Assembly (NCBI GenBank): GCA_000729835.1
Contig: JFHB01000051.1
Span: 103,957-167,956 of the forward strand
Reading direction: 5' to 3'
DNA length: 64,000 bases
Source: Atkinsonella hypoxylon
Taxonomy: Eukaryota > Ascomycota > Sordariomycetes > Hypocreales > Clavicipitaceae
In this document: one piece after another, positions 10,707 to 20,689 of the stretch
How the letters are laid out: the number at the start of each line of letters is the position of its first letter
How positions within the stretch are numbered: the first letter of the stretch is position 1
The notes under the pieces: generated by a model
The model's database searches: none
What the model saw: the letters and a program-made list of their open reading frames with translations, nothing else
What the model was told of the DNA's origin: nothing
Program-made: the position numbers and the translations under genes

Positions 10707-11180
10707 TCACAAACTCAGACGATCCAGACTCAATCCATCATTGCTTCGCACCCTCCTTACCACACCCAGCTTGAAGAATTTTTCCTCGCCCCCCGCTGTC
10801 CTGCCGCCGATATACCACTTGTCTGCACCGATGGCGTCTCTGAAACCCTCACTGCTACTGTCACTTCCGCGTCTACGTCCCGACGCAGACGTATGAGGGA
10901 TGGGAATTCCTGACGCAGCGCCCGCGCCACGAGGGGAGTGAATGGCAACGCTGGCTGGTGGGGAACGACTGCTCGAGTGAGCGGGCGTCGTTGCAGTGCC
11001 TGTCGAAGTGGTCCGTGGTGCAGATGCGCCGTGCGCGTAAGATGCGGTGGTGCTAGAGGAGGACGACGCGGCAGCGGACTGGTGTTGCTTACTTGGTTGC
11101 TGATTGCTTTGCAGAGTCGGGCCTTGTTGACGGAAGGCGGACAGGAATGAAGAGAGGAAAAAAGGTCGCTGGGATGGCAT
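10707..11180 (-). CDS. small fungal protein of unknown function
   Basis: This is a single-exon frame of 157 aa starting MPSQRPFFLSSFLSAFRQQG. I cannot name its family. The middle is low in complexity (Ser/Ala/Thr/Pro-rich, residues 25-115). The C-terminus is more orderly: ADKWYIGGRTAGGEEKFFKL at about residues 120-139, then GVVRR and a tail ending NGLSLDRLSL-like. An ordered C-terminal block after a disordered stretch, and G+C well above the neighbouring intergenic DNA, suggest a real gene. The frame is open upstream to 11,252, but MPSQ at 11,180 is the first plausible ATG near the ordered start. The RLSL end could be a binding or phosphorylation motif, which is speculation. The product is probably soluble, with no convincing membrane helix. 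Confidence 0.55.
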   Translation of the reverse strand: MPSQRPFFLSSFLSAFRQQGPTLQSNQQPSKQHQSAAASSSSSTTASYAHGASAPRTTSTGTATTPAHSSSRSPPASVAIHSPRGAGAASGIPIPHTSASGRRRGSDSSSEGFRDAIGADKWYIGGRTAGGEEKFFKLGVVRRVRSNDGLSLDRLSL

Positions 11181-14100
11181 TTTGGATACCTCGATCGCCA
11201 CGGCGAGACGGAGTCCGGTGAGCGGCGGAGGTTGTAAATCGACGAGCAGCAAAGTTTTAATAAAGACCAGCCCGGTTCAGCCGTTGTAGCCAAGTCCTCC
11301 GGTGTACCGGCGAAACAAATTGTCTACGAAGTCGTCGCAGTCCTTCTGCTGCACCGCTGTACTCGTCAAGCAGTACTCCGCGAGAGAGATGCACGTCTTC
11401 GGACTATGTCGAAAACCGGTCGGGCCGAGTGCTTGAAAGGTATTGTCGTGCGTCCAGTCGATAGCAGTAGCAAGTCGGCTATATCGGATCGTGGTGATGT
11501 CATCAGCACTTTAAAAGTGCGTGTTGCAAATTATGAGAAGGATCCCAGTATCGTTTGAAGGAAGATAGGATCGTCTCGTACGGAATAACACAGCCAAATG
11601 GTGGTAAATGTTATGCAGTATTCCGTAATTAGAGGGAGAAGAAAAGTGTGTCAGAAGAACAAATGCAAGGTCCTGACGTCGAGACCGGTCCAAGCGGTCC
11701 CAGCGCTCCTAGCGGCGACAAGCCAAGGGAAGGCACGGCGAGCAAAGAAAAGCAGAGCAGGCAGGCTCCAATGGATCAGGGGCTGGTCTGGTGGCATCCT
11801 CGGCAAAAGCCGGGGCCAGCCTGTCATGCAAGCTGGAGAGACGGCTGCTAGCGGGAGGAAAGCAGAATTACGGGCATCCTGACTGGCTGGATGAGTCCCG
11901 TGACCCGGGTGTTTAGGTAAGCAATACTCCGCGACACGGCTCGACACGCAATTGACCAATGCTCAAAAAACCTTCTTTATGTCACGTCTTTGGTCATCTT
12001 CTCGCGTTGCCAATGTCAATTGTGTTTTTTTTTTTTTTTTTTTTCTTGGCTGCGTACTTCTACTCCCACGCGGCTACTTCCTTTGCTCGAAATGACCTTC
12101 AAATGCCCAGTTCCAACCACGCAGCCAAGCCACAGGCGCCATAGAAACTGGGCACGGCACTCTGAGGGGCGGAGGCGATGATTAGGGGAAAGGTCAGAGA
12201 CGCGAGGCCAAGAGACGGACGAATAATGAAAACACGTTATGTGACTCAGACAAGAAAGAAGTCAGGCTACATAACGCTTCGGTGCTAGCGAACACTTCAA
12301 AAGTGAAAATTGGCCTGGCCGTCTTACCTAGTAGGGAAAACACGGTACAGCCGCTACAGCAAGCATCGCTGGGGTTCCTTACGCACGTTGTCGAACGTCC
12401 TGATCGGTCTAATGGTTGGCATTAGCGGCGGAGCACCTAGCGACATTTGCCCTCGTGGTTTTGTGCTTACCATGTATTCCGTACGGAGTAGTATTCTCAG
12501 CAACGGGAATAGTGGTGTGATTCGGTACAAATTTAGAAACACGGCACAAAGTGGAACCTTGCACACAGATGGTACCTGGGTATTCCGTAGGTTCTCGCAA
12601 ATAGCTGCATTCACTATACTGCAATGAACAGCATTAAGAGCATTTATAAGCAGCGGCCTCTAGCTCAAAGAGGCCATCAACATCATTTGAGACCGAAACT
12701 AAAGGTCATGGGGCTATACAAGACGCACTATAGTACTGGAAGGCTATGTGAATCTGAAGCTGTCCATCCGTCAGATCACAAAGGGAGCTGCACGAGGTAC
12801 TGCGATAATGACGCGTCAAATACAGTGTTGTGATGTGAACGAATCAAGAAATAAACCCGACCATTCATGACGGCTAGATTGCATGTGCGAGCCAAGTTAT
12901 GAAGGACGCTTCAATTTCATGATATACTCACCAAAGAGAGAACGTTCTGTGCATCGAAGTCGAAGCTGGGCTAATGAGCTAGTCCTTGTAATTCGCGGTT
13001 CTTACAACTGTTCAGACTCTCCAAGATTAAGAATTAACAATACTATGCAATAATGACGACAACCACTTATGTCAAAAATCTTTTATACAAAATCGTTGCA
13101 AGTACTACCAAGACTAAGAAGAGAATCAGCCATAAATATACACGCCAAGGGAAATTATTCGAAAAACGAAGACATGTTGGTGCAGTTGTTTCGCCTCACA
13201 ACTAACAGCAGTAAGGCCACATATGTGGGTATAAAGATCGAGTAGCGGAAGAGTTCAAGGCATATGCTTCTAAGTTCCTGAGGCACAAGTACTTCCAGAT
13301 GTGAACAAGACTCTGGTCCTTTGCTAACCTCAGAAGATGCTAGGCTGTAGAAAGTCGGTACAGCTGAGTACCTACCTGATCACCACTACCTGCTGAGAAT
13401 AGGCGAGAATGTCGTTACACTGTTGCTTAAGAACAAGTGGAGCTAACGCCAATTCGCTTTAAGCGCTTTCTTGGAAGAAGGGCCTTCTCCGCTGTCCTAT
13501 CTCCACAACACGGACATAAAAGCAATGGCATGTATTCCGTAATTCAGTTTATATGGTGTAAAGTGTGGTACATCTACTGTAGTGAGGTGAATTTCTACGA
13601 GGTAGCACACGTAGTAAACAGCCGGTGCAATCTCAGAAGCCTGTGGCCAAGCCGGCCTTTACTTAACCTTGGCAAAGAGCCACGTGTTTCGTGACAAGTG
13701 CTCAGAAATCCGCCGAACCTGCATTAGCAGCAAGAGAATTAAGGTTCTAAACGCTGTATAATTCAATTGCGTTGTGAAGTTGCATTGCCAGGTTAGGGAA
13801 GTTGACGGAATTCATCTATTCAGCCTTCATGCTGGCGATAGCTTGTGCTGAAGGTCGCTATGAGCACGTCGGCCAACATGGAAAACGGTAGTCGGATATC
13901 TGCGTATATGTCACCGTGATAAACGTACCGCTATACTTGAGCTGCGACTTTGTCCCTAATATAGTGGGCTAGTGGGCTTTAGGTAATTTGAGGTACGGAA
14001 TATATCCCGTGTTGTGCGAAAGCGGAGCCCTCGATGGTCGCCGCCTTGATATCACTCAGATGTTGCAGCCGACTTTTGACGAGCAAAGCTTCGACAGACT

Positions 14101-14190
14101 TGCCGGTTTACGCCATCAAAGGACTTAAACAGGGGGACGCCCGCGCCGGTACGACGAGATGACCTGTCGACAAATAACCAACTAACCCGT
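11181..14190. other. gene-poor repeat island, left part
   Basis: These 3 kb have no frame I can support as a gene on either strand. The sequence holds six copies of TATTCCGTA or its complement (11579, 11619, 12475, 12581, 13533, 13994), one of them inside the palindrome TATTCCGTACGGAGTA, and a T22 run at 12,028-12,049. The composition is mixed rather than uniformly AT-rich. It looks like decayed repeat DNA, but I could not identify a transposon protein in it. Confidence 0.5.
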
Positions 14191-14230
14191 TGACGGGTAA
14201 AATAGAGTTGCGCAAGGTTGGGGCGGCATG

Positions 14231-14495
14231 GTAAGTCAACCCGTTGCCGGCATGCGCAGCGCCCGATCGGTTAGAGCTAAGTGGACCAGACCCATTATTG
14301 AGACAGTTTTAATTGGCTATAATGTAGTAAAATCACGTGAAATGGCCCGGAAGTTTAACGCTCCACAATATACCGGTATCAGTCACTGACCTACCTATTC
14401 AACCAATCAAAGATCAAGAAATCTCACTCGGCCCACCCTTCGTGCCCACGCTATACCCGATCGGGCGCTGCGCAGGCCGGCAACAGTTGACTTAC
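14231..14495. repeat. imperfect inverted repeat (candidate small TIR element)
   Basis: Positions 14231-14270 (starting GTAAGTCAACCCGTTGCCGG) match the reverse complement of 14457-14495 at about 37 of 40 positions, with one single-base gap. The spacer is about 190 bp. Weaker symmetry continues on both sides, so the whole element may span about 14,190-14,545. Its right flank (CAGTTTAATCCGACGCTCAG from 14523) resembles an arm of the hairpin at 42.4 kb. No coding capacity was seen. Confidence 0.6.
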
Positions 14496-14545
14496 TATTA
14501 TAGTACTAAGCCCCGCGGTTGACAGTTTAATCCGACGCTCAGCAC

Positions 14546-15271
14546 AGACAACGGAGTGCGTACAATATAACTACAAGCCCCTCTTTACACAGCGGGCAGG
14601 TTCCCCTCTAACAGCTGCAATCAGCCGGCAAAGCAGGTTTATGCGCTAAAAATTCTATGCCCTGCAGGCTAGAAGCTGTTAGGGAGGCACAAGGTGGATA
14701 GACAGGGTATATTAAACGCCACTAAAAGATATATTCCTCCTCATATGATATTCCTCCAATTGAAAGTCACTTCCAGCTCCACACTATAACTCCCGCATTT
14801 TCGAGCTGACCGTTGATAGGCTCCTTTTCCCCCTGTCAGGTCACTGATGCAAAAGTAAAAAAAAAAAAGATGTATCATATTCTTCTTGAAGTCAGTTATC
14901 GACATGGCGCTCGAGTCAGCGGCCCTGGCACGGCGAGGTGGACATGACAAGCTGCCGCCCAAGCGATTTCTATCATTGCTGTCGCCTGGTACAACCCGCC
15001 ATGCGCTTGGTGGAGGCCAAGACGTGGTCCACCATGGTGAGGTCGAAGAAAAGGAGATTATCAGATGGCAGGCGCAGCTGAGGTGCGTTTGGGGAAGCGA
15101 GGAAGGGTACAAGTGCGTGGCGCAGGTTCTCTGGCGGTATATTCAGGTACCCGACCGGCTGCGTCACGAAATCCACTTCTCATGGCACGCTTCGGGCATC
15201 TCAAGTACCTACGTACCCTGGCAGGTGCCTTGGCCCCGCTCAACAACCGCAGGCCCCGCTCCGAATGGCCA
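14546..15271. other. gene-poor repeat island, middle part
   Basis: A long plus-strand frame starts at 14,886 but has no recognisable domain and runs straight through the hairpin repeat that follows. I treat the stretch as non-coding. Confidence 0.45.
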
Positions 15272-15440
15272 GGGAAAAAAAAAAAAAAGTAGCCGGTCCA
15301 GCACAGCACACACACACCACAGCGCCCGACTTTTTTACATGGACAGCCTCCCAGCCCGCATTGGCCCGCGCAGCCTCTCGTTAAAAAAGTCGGGCCCTGT
15401 GGTGTGTGTGTGCTGTGCTGGACCGGCCACTTTTTTCTCC
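15272..15440. repeat. long near-perfect inverted repeat / hairpin
   Basis: The arm 15289-15337 pairs with 15382-15430 at 47 of 49 positions across a spacer of about 44 bp. An A-run next to the left arm (15275-15288) faces a T-run next to the right arm (15431-15436), so the symmetry reaches about 60 bp per arm. The arms contain CAGCACAGCACACACACACC and an AGTCGGGC-like block. RNA from either strand would fold into a stable stem. No protein was found in it. Confidence 0.75.
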
Positions 15441-15950
15441 CACTGCCTCCGTCAGGCATGCCTGTTCTCGAATATCCCCCCCCCCTCCCCCAGCTTTTCC
15501 TGTTCGTCTTTGCATAATATTTATCTCACCGACCCCGCTCTGAAACCCGCCCGTCGATCGACGCAACCCCGTCACATCTCATCTCATCTGCGCCTACGCT
15601 TTGGACCAACTTGGAACCATGGTAGGTTGTTCGAGTGCAGGCCACTAACCGATTGTAGTAGACTCGCTGCACTTTACCCGACGGCGTCGATCAAATCTGC
15701 ACTACCGCTTTGGTCCGCAATCAATCCGGCCGGCTCGGGTCCCGTCGACTATTTTCGTCAACTACTTTACTTGTACACAACGTCTTTCTCTTGAAAGTCA
15801 TCTAGCGCCGTCTTATGGTTATGGTGATTGTTATTTGTTTTTCCTTTTTCATGGTACAACTATTTTTACTTGTACAGCATGAACGTGCTGGAAGCCCACG
15901 CGCTTTGTTCTTATGACGCTAGATTTCTGTCCCTGTTTCTACCGCCTGGG
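15441..15950. other. promoter-like leader without a supported gene
   Basis: A pyrimidine-rich stretch (CCCCCCCCTCCCCC near 15,480, then CATCTCATCTCATCTG) leads to ATG-GTAGGT at 15,619 with a CTAAC site after it, like the 5' end of a fungal housekeeping gene. The only in-frame continuation is about 48 codons and would need a 41-nt intron. I could not support a gene here; it may be a truncated copy of a gene start. Confidence 0.35.
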
Positions 15951-16493
15951 GTCATCAATTTCCCACCGGAGCTTTCGAATGCATCGCTAGATCTAGCCGA
16001 ATCCGGCTAAATCACCTTATAGTGTCCTCCATACTCAAAAGTACTGTAGAGGTTTCTTTTCTTGCCAGTCAGCCGTTTATATCACCAGATGGTGGCTTCG
16101 ATTAGTGCCGTTCAACGCTATTATATAGCCCTTGGTCAGCTTATTGCTGCTGTAGAGTATCGAGAGCTTCGTTAAATGGGATAAATTCCCGTTCACAAAG
16201 AGAGGACATCGTAACAAGTAAAATTACATAAAAACAAGGCCTCTAGCGATAACGGGGAATTGACGCACAATTCGCTGTAGTCGCGATGCAGCTGCACTAC
16301 ACACCACACGCAAGGCTGCGATAATTGATGTCTTGCCGTTGTGGCTGTTCTGTTGTGCCGGTAAATTAGGTAGCTGTATAGCTCGAAAAGAAACCTCAGC
16401 GGTACTTCCTCACAAAAGATGGGTGGCCAGGGATCCCTCCTGATTCAGCTAGATCCAGTGGTGCATTTGAAAGCTCCGGTGGGAAATTGATGG
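15951..16493. repeat. diverged inverted-repeat element of about 0.55 kb
   Basis: Positions 15952-16003 match the reverse complement of 16442-16493 at 46 of 52 positions (left arm begins TCATCAATTTCCCACCGGAG). All six differences are transitions. A second matching block, GTAC-x-GAGGTTTCTTTTC, lies further in at about 16,041-16,061 and 16,385-16,405, so the arms extend to roughly 110 bp. The inner 320 bp have no coding potential. This looks like a non-autonomous foldback or MITE-like element that has mutated after insertion. Confidence 0.65.
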
Positions 16494-16650
16494 CCCCCTA
16501 GCGTCTCGTCCTTCTGTGCTTTGGCCCCCAAACCGGGCTTTTTTTTTTTGGGCATCGGCGCAGTTCATCGGAACATCAACGAGCTCCACCCCCCAATCTA
16601 CATAATATAACCCAGTTTTGTACTCATAAACAGCTGATACCAAGAAGAAG

Positions 16651-16706
16651 CCATCCATATGTCGCCATCCATATGTCGCCATCCATATGTCGCCATCCAT
16701 ATGTCG
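16651..16706 (+). repeat. 14-bp tandem repeat, four copies, holding the CHIP start codon
   Basis: CCATCCATATGTCG is repeated four times without change (16651, 16665, 16679, 16693). Each copy contains an ATG (16659, 16673, 16687, 16701). The fourth ATG begins the CHIP-like protein. Only the first is in the same frame, 42 nt upstream. Confidence 0.9.
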
Positions 16707-17765
16707 TCGCGAGCTTTTGAGTTAAAGCAGGAGGGCAACAGATACTTCCAGGATGGGGACTACGTCAACGCGGATAGCCTCTACTCCAAAGCGTATGTTT
16801 CCCTGTACCCCAGCCAGGTCCCGTTACCTAAAAAAAAAAAAACACCAATTTGTATAAAGCCCCCTTCCTACATGGTTCTTTTTTCGTAATCACTATCCAC
16901 TCAAGATGGGCACTGGACGAAATCTAAACAAAACAAACACAGCATAATAGCAGACCCTCAACACCCAACCCTCTACACCAACCGCGCAATGGCTCGCCTC
17001 AAGCTCGGCGACTGGGAATCCGTCATCTCCGACTGCAACGCCTGCCTCAAGCTCTGTCCTTCCTCCATCAAGGCAAACTACTACCTCGCCCAGGCCCTCC
17101 TCTCCCTCGGCGACTACGACACCGCCCTCAGCCACGCCCTCAAAGCGCACTCCCTCTGCGCCGCCACCAACGACAGATCCCTCACCGCCGCGACAGCCCT
17201 GGTCCTACGATGTAAGAGGGAAAGATGGGACGACATGGAGAAGGCGCGTCTGCAAGAAGAGCTCGAGCTCGAGAACCAGATGGTGGAACTCCTCCTCAAG
17301 GACAGGGACAAGATGGTCTCCATGGAGGACGACGACACCGAGAAAGAAGCGATACGGAAACAGAGCGACTGGAAAGTCGAGCGTATGCGGAAAGTCTTTG
17401 CGACGGCGAGAGACAATGCCCTGCGGAAGCGGGAAGTCCCAGATTGGGTCATTGACGAGATCAGTTTCGGCGTCATGGTCGATCCTGTTATTGTGAGCTG
17501 TGTGACGTTGTTCTTTGAAAAGGGGAAACATGGCATAGACAAAGAAAGGAAAAAAAAAAGGAAAAAAAAAAACGCAGGCTAACTCGCCCAGACAAAAACC
17601 GGAAAGTCGTACGAGCGCGCGGCCATAACGGAGCACCTTCGTCGGCACCCTAGCGATCCCCTGACGAGGGAGCCCCTCCAGGAGAGCGAGTTGAGGCCGA
17701 ACCTTGCGCTGAGGCAGGCTTGCGAGGAATTTCTCGACCAGAACGGATGGGCTGTGGATTGGTGA
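16701..17765 (+). CDS. CHIP-type E3 ubiquitin ligase (TPR + U-box)
   Basis: This gene has three exons and encodes 271 aa: 16701-16792, 16943-17492 and 17592-17765. CHIP (STUB1) binds the C-termini of Hsp70/Hsp90 through TPR repeats and ubiquitinates their misfolded clients through its U-box. Three TPRs cover about residues 1-115 (SSRAFELKQEGNRYFQDGDY; TLYTNRAMARLKLGDWESVI; KANYYLAQALLSLGDYDTAL). A charged coiled-coil follows (120-195), then the U-box at 196-268: VPDWVIDEISFGVMVDPVI, then TKTGKSYERAAITEHLRR, DPLTREPL and the closing NGWAVDW. Introns are 150 and 99 bp. The start codon lies in a 14-bp tandem repeat, and use of the first repeat's ATG would add 14 residues. Three GGTGAAGGGA copies overlap the stop, and a SINE-like insertion begins about 115 bp downstream. 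Confidence 0.92.
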
Positions 17766-17868
17766 AGGGAGGTGAAGGGAGGTGAAGGGAGCGGATGCCC
17801 TGACGCGTGATGCACGTGATGATTTCTGTACATCTGCTGGCATTGCGGAGATGTACCACTTTGAACAG

Positions 17869-18324
17869 ACCAGGACTGTTGATTTAAATACACTAGTTGG
17901 CTGGTGCCTCTGCGTCTTTTCATCCACAGGAGGAAAACCTTACCAGGTCGCCCTAGTTGGATGAAAAAACCTCCTATGCTTTTGCAATAGTTCTCTACCA
18001 TAAACATTTGGTCTACCCCTTTCTTTCTTTAGTTCTCTGCCTTCCAGGCATTCCAGGCATTCCAGCCTCCAGCACCTTCTAGCTACCCTTCTCACAACAA
18101 CCCTCTTATACTAGTTCCCTACACCTTCTACTTTCCAACATCTCCTTGATCTATAGTTGTTGCATTATGGCTGCTATAGCCAGCTCAGGTTGTTGTAACC
18201 CTACAGCGCTGGGTGTAAGTGGGTTAATTTATAGCGCGGGGCAGCTAGGATTGGGCCCCGTACAGAGCCTATAAGTGGGCCATCCTGGCGCTTAACCACT
18301 GTGCTACGGGGTACCAGGACTGTT
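17869..18324 (-). mobile_element. candidate tRNA-derived SINE with 12-bp target-site duplication
   Basis: ACCAGGACTGTT occurs at 17869-17880 and again at 18313-18324, bracketing 432 bp. Read on the minus strand, the insert begins ACCCCGTAGCACAGTGGTTA; TAGCACAGTGG (18306-18296) matches the RNA polymerase III A box (TRGCNNAGYNGG start) at the position expected in a tRNA. GGGCCCAATCC (18258-18248) matches 8 of 11 positions of a B box at near-tRNA spacing. No protein is encoded. The 3' end (at 17,881) is AT-rich (GTATTTAAATC) without a long poly(A). It sits in the likely 3' UTR of the CHIP gene. Family identity is unknown. Confidence 0.62.
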
Positions 18325-18842
18325 ATTGATGCAGTGAAATGATGGTTTGATAAGAAGGCGTTTGAGCGACATATGATACGACATATACATGGCTGGTTAG
18401 CGGATTAATTTGCAAATATCATACAACGTGGAATTCGACACCTTGAAACAAGCATAGACTTGAGCCGAGTGCATAATTCGTGCAATATACATCACGCTGC
18501 GATCTCAAGAACCTTTGCTTTAATTAAAAAAAAAAAAAAAAAAAGAGACAGGTTCATTATTTGTTCCATGACTATCATCAATAAGTGTCACGTCAGATTC
18601 CCGCTGACATCCCGACTCATGCAGTGCTGTCTAATAATAATACAGAAACAAAGCAGTACATATGTATATGTGTAAATATGTGTACGTGTTCATGCGTGTA
18701 TGTGCCCGTGCCCAACAAAACGCCATATTCGCTTGCATGCAAATAAAACTTTCAAGTGCCCTCTCTTTTTCATCCATCATGTTCAGGACCCCTTTTCAGT
18801 CACGTACTATTTCAAACATTCACCGTTTTTAAACGCACCAAA
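18325..18842. other. intergenic with A20 run
   Basis: No gene was seen. An A20 run lies at about 18,525-18,544 and short TGTGTA/TGTATATG repeats at 18,660-18,705. The right end includes the 3' UTR of the NIPA-like gene. Confidence 0.55.
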
Positions 18843-20689
18843 TTACACAAATGAAGGATGTTGTGCGTCGTCATCTCCTTCTTTGACAAAGCCGAACCGT
18901 TCTTCCTCGCTCGGTCCGGTATTGCGTCGAAACACTCGATTGAAGGAGAATTGTCGACGGTCCGAATGGGGTGGCGGTGTGGGAGGAATGCTCCGAGAAT
19001 TCCTGCTTGCACCACGATACCCGACCTCTTGGTGGCCGAGAACGTGCTCGCGGGTTGTGCCGCCGTACGCAACAGTCTCATCATCCGGCTTTTGCCTCGC
19101 AACTATAATTTGAGTCAATGGCACAGGCAGTAACGGACTGTGCGGCTTATTTGCCGGATACTCGTCTCCGTATGCCGGCAATGTGCTACTTGTACGTGGG
19201 CGTCCACGAATGGTGCCGGCAATGCTCGAAAACAAGGTGCTACGCTCCGCCTCGAGCTCTGCCAGCTCTTCCTCTGTTGGAAATCGTGACATGCCCAATG
19301 GAGGATGAAGGCTTGTTGGTGTTCCGACGGCCCGGATGGATGGTGTTGGCGACTGTGGTGAAGTGGCTGCTCGTGCTCGCATGCCAGCTGCCAATGTCCT
19401 ACGTCTCCGTAATCCATCCCACTCATACGCGGATGCTCCATCTTCGCTGATGGGGGCCATACTTTCCGCCATTCTGTCTTCATGAAGTCTCTTTAACTCT
19501 TCCGCCTCCATTCTCAGGCGCGCCTTGGAAATGCGTCGCACAATAGCGGCGGTGCCGCGGATGGCGTCGGCCTTTGGCTCCGTTTCTGGCTGTTCCTGCT
19601 CGGCAATTGTTTGAATCTGGTCCAGATCACCCTTGAAGACGGCAGCATCAGGAACGTCTTTGGCAGACTTTGAGAGCTGGAGCAAAACAACGCCAGAGCA
19701 GATTGTGAGAAATCCTAGAATCACAGTAGCAATTTGCTGTGGTGTCCCCTTGAAACCCTGGAACAAAACAATGGACGTTATTATCGTTGTGCTCGTAAAA
19801 TAAACATAATACGTGGGGGTGACGAGAGCAGCATTGAAAATGTTGAGCGCTTTCTATTTGATTGTTAAGAAGAAGGCAGTCAGTATTTGAGTGTGCTTGG
19901 TTAGGTTCCAAACTTCAGAAGGAAGCGCAGACTTACATTCAGATAGACAATTTCTGTTAACAAAGTGCACATGACGAAAAACAACAAAACCCAGAGAAAC
20001 CAATACTTGTACTGCGGATCTCCACTAGCCCAGGCTACAATGGCTGCACCAAGGCCTTGGGTTGACACAACGCTCAATCCACCAATCCAGCTGCAGATGG
20101 AAATATAGACAAGCATGTTCTTGTTGCCCCATCGAGGACCAACGTACCAGGCTGTAATGATAGACCCTATGATTATAACACCGGTATAAGATAGGAATCC
20201 AGGGGTGATGAACTTTTTCTGCATATCCTGGATATTAGCGACTGAAGACTCTTGAGGTCCGTTCAACGCGATGACGATAGAGCCAATGATACACAAAAAG
20301 CACGCGACTTTGCCGACCATGCTCAGCCGTTCCTTTAGGAAAATAGCCGACAGCACGGCGGTAATGACAACAGACAGGGCTCCGAGCGGCGTGACGAGAA
20401 TCGCATCAGTAAAGGCATATGCGACAAAGTTAAGAACCTCGCCGAGAATCATGAGCGACATGCCTCCCCACCAATAGGCGTTCTTGAGATAGCCATAGCC
20501 CTCACCAGCAACTTCATGATACTTTTCGTTGGCTCGAAGCAGCCCGACTTTTTTGAGGACAAAGGACGTTCCAATAAAAAGCCCAGAGCCTACGGCCAGA
20601 CAGATGCCAATAACTTTGTAATAGTCCGGCCGATTGCCCGCTGGGGCAATGCCTCCACCCCTGGCGCCGAGCGTGGGGAAATCGTCCAT
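18843..20689 (-). CDS. NIPA-type magnesium transporter (DUF803 family)
   Basis: This is a two-exon gene of 587 aa: exon 1 20689-19937, intron 19936-19854 (83 bp), exon 2 19853-18843. The join reads LTEIVYLN then KALNIFNAALVTPTYYVYFT. NIPA proteins are drug/metabolite-transporter-like membrane proteins linked to Mg2+ uptake. Nine membrane helices lie within residues 20-330, with family blocks GSGLFIGTSFVLKKVGLLRA, YWWGGMSLMILGEVLNFVAY and ATVILGFLTICSGVVLLQLS. The C-terminal 250 residues are cytosolic, charged and low in complexity, typical of filamentous-fungal members. A TTG at 19,766 inside exon 2 is not a start; the frame is open through it. Substrate is inferred from the family only. Confidence 0.9.

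Noticed and set aside
14886..15794. 302-codon plus-strand frame
   Set aside because: It reads straight through both arms of the hairpin repeat and shows no domain, so the open frame is probably accidental.
15619..15805. Promoter-like leader, ATG-GTAGGT and a CTAAC site suggesting a small gene
   Set aside because: The implied intron is about 41 nt and the product only 48 residues without recognisable features; evidence is too thin.
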